DNA from: Macrotis lagotis
Taxonomy: Eukaryota > Chordata > Mammalia > Peramelemorphia > Peramelidae
DNA: 64,000 nucleotides
Direction of reading: 5' to 3'
NCBI RefSeq assembly: GCF_037893015.1
Contig: NC_133658.1
Location: 880,989,043-881,053,042 of the forward strand
Shown one piece after another: positions 23,641 through 34,749 of the stretch (within the stretch, counting starts at the first letter, position 1; each line of letters starts with the position of its first letter). The notes under the pieces were generated by a model. That model was not told the DNA's origin and did no database searches. It saw only the letters and a list, made by a program, of their open reading frames with translations. The translations under genes were made by a program, and so were the position numbers.

Positions 23641-23994
23641 TGTATGCTGGTGACCTGTGATCTGCATCTCTGGAGGGAAAGCCCACAACTATGAAACTAG
23701 AGATCTTTTGAAATACTGACTTGTGTGTTGATATGATCTGTCTTGTCTCCAGGATCATACTGTCTGTCCTTAGAGGGGAGAGACAGGCTGAGGGTTGGTT
23801 GGAGGGGTTTTTTTTCTGTACGCCACAGAAAAAAAGCCTAAATCTAATAAGTGTTTGTTTACTAAGCTATCGGGTGGGCAATTACTATATACTTTCATTA
23901 TCCACTGTCTTACCAGCTAGAAAATGGGCCATTTTTACTGTCACTAATGGCACTTGCTAAGTAAGCACTGATGTGATGATGGTGTTTTGAGTAG

Positions 23995-24490
23995 CAAGAG
24001 ACAGTCATCAAGTTTAAATTCCCCATTTCACAGAGAAGGAAACAGATGCCTAGTCCAGAAAGGAAAAGGGACTTGCCCAGATTTATAGTGAGCAAGCATC
24101 AGAGCTAAGATTTGAACCTTGGGCCGCTGCCTCCAGATAGGTATTTTTTCCACTCTGCAGCACTGCCTCTCACTGAATAGCTGCCATGACCAACCTACGA
24201 GGCAGGAGAACCTATAGCAATTGCACAACTCTTCAGGAAGTTTACAAATACTATCACTTTTTATTCTTACAACAACCCTAGGAAGTAGGGGCAATTCTTA
24301 TCCCCATTTTACAGATTGGGAAACTGAGGCAGGCAGCTGTTAAGTGAATTACCCACAGTCACACAGCTAAGAAGAGCACAATAATCCTAAGAGGTAGGGG
24401 TTATTATTATCATCTTCCTAAGGTCATATTTAAATTCAGGTCTTCTTGACTCCAGGTCTAATACTCTATCCATTACAGTACGCAGTTATC
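23995..24490 (-). mobile_element. MIR-family copies
   Basis: 24005-24130 and 24235-24490 both show CCCCATTTTACAGA-type, GGAAACTGAGGC and GTCACACAGCTAAG words in antisense MIR order. The second has an extra CAGGTCTTCTTGACTCC head. Confidence 0.7.
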
Positions 24491-24559
24491 TCAATAGAGG
24501 TACAGGACTCATCACCTCCCCCTGTTCCATCAACCCAAACCTGCCTCTCCTCTTAAGTC

Positions 24560-24860
24560 ACCCATCCAATTGAAGGAAATGGGACTGCTTAGCTTGGAGA
24601 AGAAAAGGTCCAGGACATGAGAGCTGACTTCAAATATTTGAAGGACTTTCCCATAAGGATTAGGTATCTTTTGCTTGGTCTCAGAAGGAGAAATAAGAGA
24701 CAATATTTAGACTTGGTGTCAGGAAAAGGTTCCCAATCATCATAGCTATCCCAGAGTGGAAAGCACTGCCTTGGGAGATAAGTGAGTCTCCTCTCATTTG
24801 AATGACCCCCTGTCACCCACATCATAATCAGGGCCGCATTGGAGTCAGCTTGATCCAACT
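24560..24860 (+). mobile_element. CR1/L3 LINE fragment
   Basis: GCTTAGCTTGGAGAAGAAAAGG, TTCAAATATTTGAAGGAC, TTTAGACTTGGTGTCAGG and GAGTGGAAAGCACTGCC follow CR1 ORF2 order. 24861-25200 after it is AT-rich and unassigned. Confidence 0.8.
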
Positions 24861-25204
24861 TGTTAGAGTCAATTGTTATATTTGGGGTGTGAGAATTTAC
24901 ACTTTGGAAACTGGCAAATACTACATACCAAGGCTTAATTTATTGTTCTATTGAGCATCTAGATTTAAGAAATGTTAATAATATAAGTTAAATTTAAGAG
25001 CATATTGTCAAAAGTAGATTTTCTGGGAGAACATAATCCAATTTACTTTGTACTGTACTTGCAGTTATTATAAATGTAAATATACTATTTGTTCTACCCA
25101 AATATGTATATATTTATATATATAAATATGCTATATTTATATATATATTGTATATTTAAATACATGTATTAATAATATATAACTATTATGTTATTCAGTT
25201 TAGT

Positions 25205-25450
25205 CATTTTTCAATAGTATCTGTCTCTATATGACCCTATTTGGGGCTTTTTTGGGGCAGAGATACAGGAGTGGTTTGCCATTTCCTTCTCCAGCTCATT
25301 TTATGTGAAGAAATTGAGGCAAAAAGGGTGAAGTTCCTGAATCAGGATCACACAGTTAGTAAATGTCAGAAGCTATATTTGAACTTGGGAAGATGAGTCT
25401 TCCCGATTCCAGGCCCAGTACTCTATCCACTGGGTCACCTAGCTATTCCT
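25205..25450 (-). mobile_element. Long-type SINE/MIR, antisense
   Basis: TTGGGGCAGAGATACAGGAGTGG, TTTGCCATTTCCTTCTCC, GATCACACAGTTAG and GGTCACCTAGC. Confidence 0.8.
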
Positions 25451-25625
25451 GTTGTGTTATACATAATATTATATACAAATATAGGGCTTAATAAATGTTG
25501 ATTAGCTAACTAACCAATAAAGAAGATATTATTTCCTTTGATCCAGTGTAAATGGTTGTGTTAAATAATGCATGCTTTCTTTTGTAATAATTTAATCATC
25601 CTCTTACTTTAAAAAACAGTGTTCC

Positions 25626-25770
25626 GGGGCAGCTAGGTGGCGCAGTGGATAGAGCACCAGCCTTGGAGTCTGGAGGACCTGAGTTCAAATCCGACCTCAG
25701 ACACTTAATAATTACCTAGTTGTGTGACCTTGGGCAAACCACTTAACCCCGTTTGCCTTGCAAAAACCTA
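25626..25770 (+). mobile_element. Young tRNA-headed SINE with TSD
   Basis: Close to the consensus (GGGGCAGCTAGGTGGCGCAG to CCTTGCAAAAACCTAAAA). Flanks AAAAACAGTGTTCC (ending 25625) and AAAAACAATGTTCC (ending 25786) differ by one base. Confidence 0.95.
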
Positions 25771-26043
25771 AAAAAAACAATGTTCCTTTTCTGTATCATT
25801 CTCTATGTCATCTTATCCAAAAGTAACTCTCTCTGGGAGTCACAACTCAGTAGGAGAGAAAATATAGATATAGATGAGGAAATACATATACACATGTCAT
25901 CTATGGAATTGTGTAATATACTTGTTGGTTGCCTACTGATGGCATGTGTCACTTGGTGGATAAATAAATTACAATTTACTTGTCTGCCTGTAACCTATGC
26001 TGGCTTGGGCATTCAGTGGCTAGAAAGGACCTTGAAAATTCTT

Positions 26044-26330
26044 GCGTTTTCAGAGAGCTGGTTGTTAAACATTTACACCTTTACCAATTCTTGCAGCTTT
26101 AGAGAAGTGGTTGCTAAATAAGTACTAAGACCTTGACAATTCTTGCACTAATATCCAGCATTTTCACTGAGCTGGTCATTAAATCTTTACTTAGGACTAG
26201 ACGATTTTTGCAACGGTATTGCGTATTTTCAGAGAGCTGGTTGTTATACATTTACACCTTACCTATTCTTACAACAGTGTGAGGCATTTTTAGAAAGGTG
26301 GTTGTTCACCATTTGTTTAGTGGTACATTT
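26044..26330. repeat. Degenerate minisatellite, ~63-bp period
   Basis: Five related units start at 26044, 26093, 26158, 26221 and 26284. Each has a form of GCATTTTCAGAGAGCTGG followed by TTGTTAAACATTTACACC and AATTCTTGCA. Spacing is 49, 65, 63 and 63 bp. I do not recognise the unit as any known repeat. Confidence 0.8.
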
Positions 26331-26689
26331 TGGATCATAGTGGGGATTCTTTTTCAGGTAGACCAGATCAAAACTCTCCTGAAATGCCTTCCACCACTGA
26401 GATGTTATGATTCTGAGAGTTATCAGGTCTTGTCAGTTCCACCCACAAAAAATCCTGTCCTTTCCTAACTTCCATTCTCTTCAGACACCAAACCACTTCA
26501 GACCTTCATTATCTATATCACAGAATTTGGCAGAAGAACCTAATCAATCACCTAGTTCTAGCCCCTTCTCTTTCAAATGAGGACACTGAGATCTTGGGAG
26601 ATCTAATGAGGTCACAGGAGTAAGGTAGCAAAGCCAGTATTCCAACTCTACTCTAAACTCAATCCAATACTGTCCATGCACCCATCTCT

Positions 26690-26815
26690 CTTGATCTATT
26701 GCAACTGCCCTCTAAACAGTCTTCTTACCTATGATGTCTCCAATCTATCTATCATACAGCTGTCAAAATAAGCTTCCTAATGCACAAGTCCAAATGGTCA
26801 CTTCTCTTCTCCCAC
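26690..26815 (+). mobile_element. L2 LINE fragment
   Basis: GATCTATTGCAACTGCCCTC, ATCATACAGCTGTCAAAATAAG and CTTCCTAATGCACAAG match L2. Confidence 0.65.
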
Positions 26816-26976
26816 CTCATCGTGGCAGGCCCCATGAAGCCATGATGGGTATATGCTTAATGAAATAAATAAAAAGACAATGGCAACATATATAATATTA
26901 ACTTGTGGTTTTCTAAGTCAATCTATGGCCTCCATTTCCATTTGAGACACTCACCTATGTGGTCTTCTTTTCTTAC

Positions 26977-27049
26977 CTGAGGGGCACTGGTAGCAGCAAC
27001 TCCCAGAAGATGCATTATGATAGAAGTTGGGTCCACACAGGTCTTGTTT
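26977..27049 (-). CDS. TNFRSF8: TNFRSF8 (CD30) exon 2, first cysteine-rich repeat
   Basis: Short coding exon of 73 nt between acceptor CTGTCCCTTTAG and donor TCAG|GTAAGA, phase 0 in and phase 1 out. It encodes residues 22-45 (KQDLCGPNFYHN, then ASSGSCCYQCPS). Cysteines at 26, 39, 40 and 43 correspond to the TC...RCCYRCP pattern that opens the first repeat in human CD30. Compared with human there are about three fewer residues before the first cysteine and three fewer between it and the CC pair. Asn33-Ala-Ser is a possible N-glycosylation site. The exon is too short to call on its own; matching phase on both sides and the CCYQC motif make it convincing. Confidence 0.9.
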
Positions 27050-27120
27050 CTAAAGGGACAGACATAGAGAGAGAGAGAGATAATTAGGGCAGACCAGTGG
27101 AGTTTGAGAACCACCAAATC

Positions 27121-27235
27121 AAGTCAAAGAGCATGTATTAAGTGCTTAGTGTATATCAGAATGTCTCTAGTGCTAAGGATACAAAAAACACAATCCCTGC
27201 TCCCAAGTAACACAGTCTGATGAGAGAGACACCAG
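27121..27235 (+). mobile_element. L2/MIR-type 3' tail
   Basis: GCATGTATTAAGTGCTTAG, GTGCTAAGGATACAAAAAAC and CAATCCCTGCTCCCAAGTAAC. Confidence 0.65.
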
Positions 27236-27267
27236 GCAAACCACTATCTATGAAAAGATATATATGA

Positions 27268-27412
27268 GGGGCAACTAGGTGGCACAGTGGATAGAGCACC
27301 AGCCCTGGAGTCAAGAGGACCTGAATTGAAATATGACCACAGACACTTAATTTCTTAGCTGTGTGACCTTGAGCAAGTCACTTAATCCCATTTCCTTGTT
27401 TAAAAAAAAGGA
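27268..27412 (+). mobile_element. tRNA-headed marsupial SINE
   Basis: GGGGCAACTAGGTGGCACAG to A tail. The flanking AAAAGATATATATG is repeated after the tail (GAAAGATATATATATATG). Confidence 0.92.
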
Positions 27413-27492
27413 AAGATATATATATATGTATAAATATATATACTTATATATGTATGTATGTATGTAAATACACATATATAAATATATATAGT
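27413..27492. repeat. AT-rich microsatellite (TATA/TATG)n
   Basis: TATATATATG and TATGTATG units after the SINE tail. Confidence 0.85.
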
Positions 27493-27647
27493 GAGATGAA
27501 GAGAATCTCAGAGAGAAAGAACTAAAAAGTAGAGGTTGAAGAAAAAATGAATTAATAAAAAAAACTTTTAAAATTTATCAGACAACCTAACTCACATACA
27601 AGTAGTTAGAAAAAAGAAGAAAGAGGATTATAATTGTCAAATAATAT

Positions 27648-27900
27648 TTTAGGTGGCGCAGTGGATAAATCACTGGAACTAGAGTCAGGAATACTCCACT
27701 TCATGAGTTTAAATTCAGCCTTGGCCACTTACTACCTGTGCATCCTCAGGAAAGTCATTTAACCTTGTTTGTCTCAGTTTTCTCATCTTTAAAACAAGCT
27801 GGAGAAGGAAAGGGCAAATCTCTCCAGTATATTTGCCAAGAAAACCCAAATGAGTTTATGTTGAAGAGTTAGATATAATTGAAAAAATGACTTAACAATA
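27648..27900 (+). mobile_element. tRNA-headed SINE, long-tail type
   Basis: TTAGGTGGCGCAGTGG, GTTTAAATTCAGCC, CTCAGTTTTCTCATC, GGAGAAGGAAAGGGCAAATC and TTGCCAAGAAAACCC. Confidence 0.85.
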
Positions 27901-28285
27901 TTATTATAAAAATAGCTTTTTTTTTCCTTCTAGACTCCCTAAAAGGGAGCCAGAGGGGTCTACACTTAGAGAACATTAGCTTCACAGTTTATAAAGCATT
28001 TTCCTGGTCATGATCAAGAGGTAGTTCAATGTCCTACTAAAATAGAAATGGATCCCTGCAGGTATTTATTGGTTTAGCAAACCACAAAGTAACATTACCT
28101 ATGGTGCATTGTATTTTCATGAATTTTGTTAAATTATATTTTAATCTGATTCAACCTGAGCTCATTGTATGGCTATGGTATGCCTCAGTTTCTTCTGTAA
28201 AATGAGGATAACAACACCTATAAGTGCCTACCTCCTTTGTACCACAGAAATATTAGGGGATTTTTAAAGACTTTATGAAACTAGT

Positions 28286-28440
28286 GAGAGTCTGTAGTTT
28301 CTAGTTGTAAACAGAAGATCAGCCTTAAAAACAAAAAAAACTGGAAATGTCTTGTCACTGACACCCAAGTCCCTTCACCCATCATTGTTCTAGGCCCTTC
28401 TCTAAGTCTGGAAACTATGGGGGGCTACAAGTAAGCACCA
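28286..28440. repeat. Direct-repeat segment, copy 1
   Basis: Related to 29606-29755, same orientation, about 1.32 kb apart. The shared block CCCAAGTCCCTTCACCCATC with TGTTCTAGGCCCTTCTCTAAG is nearly identical; the remainder is roughly 80 percent alike. Family unknown. Confidence 0.8.
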
Positions 28441-28619
28441 GTGGAAGAGGTTTTCACATCAGTAGATGTTCACACCAGTGAGATCCCTAACACATGAGAG
28501 TGATTTCATTCATATAGGGGTAAGCAAAGGAGATTTCTAATTGAAGGACTTCATTTTCAAAACCAGCTCTGCTACTCCATATATCACCAGCCTCTTCATC
28601 GTAACAATAGCCAGCTAAC

Positions 28620-28950
28620 ATTTTTATAGTTGCAAGTTTAAAGGCAAAGAGCTTTACAAATATCTTCTCAATTGATTCTCAAACCAACCATGGGAGGTAG
28701 ACTCTATTCTTTACCCCACTTTGTTGTTGTTCAGTCTTTTTTTCAGTTGTGTCTGACTTGTCGTGACCCCATCTGGGGTTTTCTTTGCAAAGATATTGGG
28801 TGGTTTGCCATTTCCTTCCTGAACCCCTATCTTACAAATATGAAAACTAAGGCAGGTAGTCATTAAATGACTTGTCCAGAGTACACAACTAAGAAGTTCT
28901 TGGGTTGGATTTGAACTCACATCCTCCAGAGTATAAGCCCAGAGAGATCT
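28620..28950 (-). mobile_element. MIR/long-type SINE, antisense
   Basis: GCAAAGAGCTTTACAAATATC, GTTCAGTCTTTTTTTCAG, TGGTTTGCCATTTCCTTCC and GATTTGAACTCACATCCTCC. Confidence 0.75.
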
Positions 28951-29031
28951 CTCTACTGAGATATTAAGTGCCTTGAGATCACCAATCTCTCTGACAGTTT
29001 TATTATCTCTAAAATGAAGGAATTGGGCTAA

Positions 29032-29187
29032 ATCAGAGGTTCTTAATCTAGAATTCATGGATGCCCTAGAGATCAGAGGTTCAATTTCAGATACCAAGAA
29101 CTGGGATGAGAGAAAAAAACTAAATATTTTGGTTCCCTAATCTTTGCTTTCCTTTGTAATCTTGTGTATTTTATTTAATGTTTTGAA
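29032..29187. mobile_element. Probable old non-autonomous DNA element
   Basis: AGAGGTTCTTAATCTAGAATTC is an end shared, as reverse complement, with the element at 49324-49513. The interior TTGTAATCTTGTGTATTTTATTT also matches in antisense. Family name uncertain. Confidence 0.55.
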
Positions 29188-29199
29188 AAATATTATCTT

Positions 29200-29328
29200 G
29201 ATAGAGCACCGGTTCTGGAGTCAGGAGGATCTGAGTTCAAATCCAGACTCAGACACTTAATTATTGCCTAGCCATGTGACCTTGGGCAAGTCACTGAACC
29301 CCATTGCCTGCCAAAAACAAACAAAAAA
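29200..29328 (+). mobile_element. tRNA-headed SINE, head truncated
   Basis: Starts inside the head at GATAGAGCACCGG and runs to the CTGCCAAAAACAAAC tail. Confidence 0.9.
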
Positions 29329-29605
29329 AGTTACATGGACACTCCACACCACACCACACCACACCCCCATGGGAGGGAGGGTGGGTGTGAATCTTTTAAT
29401 AATCAATCTCCATCAATTGGCAGAATCATATACAAATGAACTTTGAACCAAGGATTATATATAAAAATAAAGGGCTAGACTGGATGGTCTCCAAGGACCC
29501 CTCAGGCTTTAAATCTGTGATCTTATGATGCACTTCCCGGCAAAATGGAGACAACAATATCACAATTTTGAATCACATTTGCAAATGTTGAATAATGACA
29601 ATGTG

Positions 29606-29755
29606 TGAGAGTCTATGTTTTCTGATAGTAAACAAAAGGCCAGCCTTGAAAAGAGGAAAAACTGGGAACATCATGTCTCTGATACCCAAGTCCCTTCACC
29701 CATCACTGTTCTAGGCCCTTCTCTAAGTTTGGAAACTACAGACCATGACGATGAC
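29606..29755. repeat. Direct-repeat segment, copy 2
   Basis: Partner of 28286-28440; the similarity ends near 29740. Confidence 0.8.
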
Positions 29756-29904
29756 CAAACATTTTACCATCTGAAAGAGCTTGGCACATATTAGTTGGGT
29801 CTCCCCACTCCCATCCCTGGCTGAATGGGTAGAAGCAAAAACTGTTAAGGTAATATAAAGGCAATTTTTAACTTCGATTTTTAATAACGTTTTAAGTTCC
29901 AAAA

Positions 29905-30135
29905 TTTGATCTTTCCTTCTCTACCTAGCCTCCTCCCCAAGATGGCAAGCAATTTGATACAGTTTATAGATGTGTAATTATCTCAAACATATTTCCACAT
30001 TACTGGAAATCAAGTTAAGTTCATACTAGTTGAACAACATACAATGTTGCTGTTACTGTATGTGATACTCTCCTGTTTCTGTTCACTTCCTTAGCATCAA
30101 GTCATGTAAGTTTCTCCAGGTTTTTCTGAAATCTG
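29905..30135 (-). mobile_element. L1-type 3' region fragment, antisense
   Basis: AACATACAATGTTGCTGTTAC, TCTGTTCACTTCCTTAGCATC and CCAGGTTTTTCTGAAATCTG occur in antisense marsupial L1 3' sequence. Confidence 0.6.
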
Positions 30136-30144
30136 CCCAAAGAT

Positions 30145-30345
30145 CAGTCCACAGCATTTTAAGGTTTGCAAGGCATTTTATATATGATACCTGCATTGGT
30201 TCTATTATTATTCCAATTTTAAGATGAGAAAACTGAAGCAAATAGTGGATGTAACTTGTCCAGAGCTTCACAATTAGGGAGTTCCTGAGGCCAGATTTGA
30301 ACTTAGGTCTTCCTAAATCCAGACCCACTGAGTCACCCAGCTGTC
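30145..30345 (-). mobile_element. MIR SINE
   Basis: TTTGCAAGGCATTTTATATATG, GATGAGAAAACTGAAGC and CCAGATTTGAACTTAGGTC. Confidence 0.75.
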
Positions 30346-30535
30346 TCTAAGGAAGGATGAGGGGAAACTGTGAGATAATGTCAAGGTTATGTACCAAAAT
30401 AACTAGATGGATGACATTGTCTACCATATAAATTGGGAAATGTGGAAGAGGAGAAGGTTTGGAAAAATAGATAATGAGTATAGTTTTTGAAATGTCAATT
30501 TGAGATTTGAAGACTGGAGAGAGACTGGAATATAG

Positions 30536-30536
<1 letters not shown>

Positions 30537-30614
<78 letters not shown>
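30537..30614. repeat. Compound microsatellite (AT)n(AG)n
   Basis: About 17 AT units to 30574, then about 19 AG units. Confidence 0.97.
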
Positions 30615-30618
<4 letters not shown>

Positions 30619-32278
30619 CACATACCCACAAAGAAAGAGACAGAAACAGAATAAAGGAGAAGGGTCTAATGCAAAATCCTGGGGAAGCATCCACAGCTAG
30701 TTTGTGAGATATGAATGATAAGCCAGCAACAGATTTTGAAAATAAGTGGGCAAGCAGGTAGGAGGTGCACCAGGAAAGAGTAGACTGAAAAATTCAGAAA
30801 GGAGAAAGTATCCAAGAGGAAAATGTGGTCAGCAGTGACAAAAATCCTGCTGAGAGGCCAAGAAGGATGAAGATCCAGAAAAGATCATTAGATTTGGCAA
30901 TTAAGAGCTAACTGGTTAACTGGAGGAGAACAATTTCTGGTGAGTGATGAGATCAGAAGCCAGATTGTTGAAAGTTTAGAAGCGTTTGAGAGGAGAGAAA
31001 ATGGAAGCAGGGAACTTTTTTTTCATGGAATTTGGTGAAGAACAGGAAAACTATAAGGAGTTCATTCAAGGAATGGTGACACCTAGTGAGGATCTCTCTA
31101 AAGGATGGCAGAGACTTGGCAGGAGAGAAGTAATCAGACAACACACAGGGAGATCCTATTTCTTGGGTGTGGGTGTTGTTGCAAAGAGATGAAGGTTTAG
31201 AAAGAATGAATGAAATCAAGGAAATTGGATGCCCCAGACCAGAAAGAGGATGAGAAAAGAGGAAGTTGACATCTATAGAGCATTTGAGATTTGCAAAGTT
31301 CTTTTACATATCATATCTAATTTGTATCTCACAACACTTCTGTTATTGTCCTCATTTTACACATGGAATTTCAGAGAGGATAATTGAAAGTAATTAAATT
31401 ATCCAGGGACACATTACTAGGGAATGGCTGTGGGGAGACTTGCACCCAGGACTTCCTGACTTTGATTCCAGGATTCAATCCACTTGGATCCATGATGAGG
31501 GTGGTGGAGTGCCAGGGATGGAGTAGGGTGTACTGGGGAGAACTGCCCTGTTGGTCTTTCCCTTGCCCCTGGGGCCATTTTTCCTTTGGCATAGCCTCAT
31601 AAAGTATAATTCAGTCAAATGAGGGGAAGAGGCATCTCCCCTTCTGAGAGGAAGAAGTGAGTTTAACAAAATATCTGAAAGACAGAGAGAACTTTGGAGT
31701 CAAAGCTGGTGCTTCATCTCCTTGGGGCAGCCACAATCACTGTCCAAATGAGTTCAAGTTTCCTTTTTAGCTAGTGTGTATATGGCAGAACTATCTTAAA
31801 CATCATACAAAAGATACCAGATACCCTTGTGCTTTACTCCCCCCATCTCCACTGGGGCTTTCCACCTCAATATAACATTGATCTAAGAACCTTGACCCCT
31901 GAGAACTCGGGTCAGCCATAAGAGAAGACCAGTGAACATGACCTCAGCCCTAGGCAGCCCCACTGCCTTTATAGATGAAGCCTGAAATGAATATGGGGAA
32001 AATTTGCCATCCCCAGAGCACCTAGTCCTGGGTTTCCCCACCTAGTCTATCTGCTTACATCTAAATTATTTTTATCTCCCTCAGCAAAATCTCCCAAGGA
32101 GGGACAGTAAAAGGACAGTAAATCAGGTGGCTATCTCAGATATCTATAGATAACTATTATCCCCCCCAAAAAAATTCCTTCTAAGTCCCACTCCTCAAAG
32201 GCTAGGCTTTGCACACCATTAGCTTCCCCTCTCTACTCTTCCTCCTCTTCTTCTAGGGGACGGATGGCTATCTCTTTC
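30615..32278. other. Intron 1 sequence, little recognised
   Basis: Mostly unassigned. 30720-31200 has purine-rich wording (GAACAGGAAAACTATAAGGAG) of unknown origin. MIR-like antisense words at 31262-31480. No exon. Confidence 0.35.
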
Positions 32279-32378
32279 AAAAAGTCAATTCAATTCAATA
32301 AATGTATATTAATTTGCTACCATTCACAAGGTATTGACCTGGGCAGTCCTTAGTGATTCCTTTCATAGTATGCTCTGT

Positions 32379-32388
32379 GTGTGTGTGT

Positions 32389-32422
<34 letters not shown>

Positions 32423-32423
32423 T
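32379..32423. repeat. Microsatellite (GT)n
   Basis: About 22 GT units with one A substitution. Confidence 0.95.
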
Positions 32424-32424
32424 G

Positions 32425-32600
32425 AGGGAAGGTACTGGATTTGCAGTCAAAGGACCTGGGTTTGAATCCTGCCTCAGATGCTAACTCTATAATTCTGGGT
32501 ATAAAGTCTATGAGCCTCAATTTCCTCATCTACAAAGTGTATTGGTAGAATTAATACTACTAAGACTAATTCCAGACCTCAATCTGTGATGCCACTTGGA
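32425..32600 (+). mobile_element. MIR SINE
   Basis: CTGGATTTGCAGTCAAAGGAC, TTTGAATCCTGCCTCAG and CAATTTCCTCATCTACAAAG. Confidence 0.75.
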
Positions 32601-33205
32601 CCCCCCCCTCCCTTTATTTTACAAATGCTGCAGGAAGTGGATCAGCACGTTCAGTCACATAGCTAGCTGGTAAGTGAAGGAAGCAGGTCCTCTGATGGCA
32701 AAGTCAATGCTCTTTCCATTATGGCACTCTGTCTCCGAAGTCCCTTACAACTCAGGATCCAGAGATGAATTCACTACAACCCAAGTCAAGCCATTTCACT
32801 TTGGGATAGTTAAGAAACTTTTCCTGACATCAAGCTTCAACTTACCTCCATGAAACTTTCTCTGTGGAACTCATTCCTTTTAGTTCTGCCTTGTGTAGCC
32901 AAGTCATAACTCAATTCTTCCCTAAGATAAATATTCTTGAAATGATTCTCAAAAGGCATGACCTTGAGACATGGATTCTGAAAGGTTAAGGGCTACACAC
33001 ACAGCCAGGATGTGTGAAAGGAAGGATTTGAACTCATGTTTTCTGACTTTGAGGCCAACTCTTGATTCACTATAACACAAATATACAGAACCTGAACTAT
33101 CATAGTTGTTCTCTGGATGAGTCTTTCCTAAAATGTGGTATCCATAATGGAAAAACACTACTTAAGGTGTTGTCAGAGGTACAGGAGAGACAGGTGACAA
33201 ATGAG

Positions 33206-33345
33206 GGGGAAGGAAGGAAGGAAGGAAGGAAGGAAGGAAGAAAGGAAGGAAGGAAGGAAGGAAGGAAGGAAGGAAGGAAGGAAGGAAGGAAGGAAGGAAG
33301 GAAGGAAGGAAGGAAGGAAGGAAGGAAGGAAGGAAGGAAGGAAGG
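33206..33345. repeat. Long (GGAA)n microsatellite in intron 1
   Basis: About 34 GGAA units with a single substitution near 33240. It is about 9.2 kb downstream of exon 1 in the direction of transcription. Each GGAA is an ETS-factor core; any function is inference. Confidence 0.97.
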
Positions 33346-33559
33346 AACAAGGCATAGGCATCTTAAACTAGTCACCTGATAATATATGCATGCATCCCTG
33401 CCCCATAGCTAGGGATGCTTAATGGGAAACCAGAGAGGCTCCTGCCAATATTCTGAATAGCACTAGAGGGCGCACCTCTTCTGACTTTAGCTCTGTAGTT
33501 CTGGACCACTAAATGACCCTTGTTGGTCCTGATGAAAATAAAGTCTAAATGGGCTTATA

Positions 33560-33705
33560 AATTTAGAGCTGAGATCAAATCATCTAGTCAAACTTTATTA
33601 TTTATAGAAGAGGAGACTGGCCCAGAGAAAGGAAGCATCTTGTCCAAGGTCACACAGAAAATTAGTATCAGGTTCAAGACCGCATTGCTCCTTTCCCTTT
33701 TCCAA
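33560..33705 (-). mobile_element. MIR SINE
   Basis: AGAGGAGACTGGCCCAGAG with TTGTCCAAGGTCACACAG and a decayed head. Confidence 0.65.
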
Positions 33706-34044
33706 TTTACACTGGTTTCTGAAGTTAACCAAACCCCAGTTTCCCACAGGCAGAATCCCCTAGGTAGCAGCTCTCCCACTACTCCACCACTTCTTTCTCC
33801 AGCCTGGTTGGTTCTGACTGTCCAGATGAACCTCAGATCACGGATCTAAGAAGATGAGCCTCAAACCCTAGAGAAGGAAGGGAAAGCTCTCAGAGAAGCT
33901 AAAGCCTATTTGATCTGCACTCCCTCCTACCCTCTTTTTCCTCTTCAAATCCTAGGATTCTACAATCCCTGAAGCATTTCTCAATCTCCCAGCAGTTTAT
34001 ACCTCTCCCTTGAATTTATTTATTTGTTTGTTTGTTTATTTATT

Positions 34045-34180
34045 TTGCTTTTGCAAGGCAATGGGGTTAAGCGACTTGCCCAAGGTCACACAACTAGACA
34101 AGGGTCTGATTCCAGATTCGAACTCAGGTCCTCTTGACTCCAGGGCCAGTGTTCTCTCCACTGTACCACCTAGCTGCCCC
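34045..34180 (-). mobile_element. tRNA-headed marsupial SINE
   Basis: TTTTGCAAGGCAATGGGGTT to CACCTAGCTGCCCC, antisense, beside a TTTG/TTTA-rich tail. Confidence 0.93.
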
Positions 34181-34434
34181 GTGAGTTTATTGTGTTTGAG
34201 ACAAATGTGGATCAGTGGATCAAGAACTTTTCTCAAAGTCAGAAAAATCTGGGTTCAAGTTAAGTCTCTGGTACATATTAACCCTGGGCAAGAGTCACTT
34301 AAAATCGAAGTGCTATGGACAATATTTCAACACTATACATTACAGAAAAGGTGCTGACCTTCATTGGTAGAGTGATTCCCCTCATTTGGGAGTTCTTGAC
34401 ACCAGTGAAATCATAGATCTAGTCTCTTTCTGGC

Positions 34435-34558
34435 ATTTTGTTTATCCTCATTTATGTACCTTAGAGGGCAGGGACTGGTCTCAAATTAATCTTTTTTATG
34501 TCCAGAACCTAACCTAGTACCTGTTTTACAGAGGTACTTAAATTCCTACTCATTCATT
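34435..34558 (+). mobile_element. L2 3' tail
   Basis: TTAGAGGGCAGGGACTGG and TTTTATGTCCAGAACCTAAC. Confidence 0.6.
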
Positions 34559-34560
34559 TC

Positions 34561-34707
34561 TTTTTTTTTTCAGCAAGGCAATGGGGTTAAGTGACTTGCC
34601 TGAGGTCACACAGCTAATAAATATTAAGTGTTTTGAGACTGGATTTGAACTCAGGTCCTCTTAACTCCAGGGCCAGTGCTCTATTTGTTGCACCACCTAG
34701 TTGCCCC
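34561..34707 (-). mobile_element. tRNA-headed marsupial SINE
   Basis: GCAAGGCAATGGGGTTAAG to CCACCTAGTTGCCCC, antisense. Confidence 0.93.
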
Positions 34708-34749
34708 TCATTGATTTCTTTAAAGCCTCTACAATCAAATCAAATCTTT

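Noticed and set aside
25626-25770. tRNA-gene-like A and B boxes in this and the other SINEs
   Set aside because: They belong to tRNA-derived SINE heads; no cloverleaf or mature tRNA end is present.
25753-26121. 122-codon plus-strand frame
   Set aside because: Starts in a SINE tail and ends in the minisatellite; no recognisable domain.
26044-26330. CRISPR-like regular spacing of repeated blocks
   Set aside because: Eukaryotic context, degenerate units without unique spacers; it is a minisatellite.
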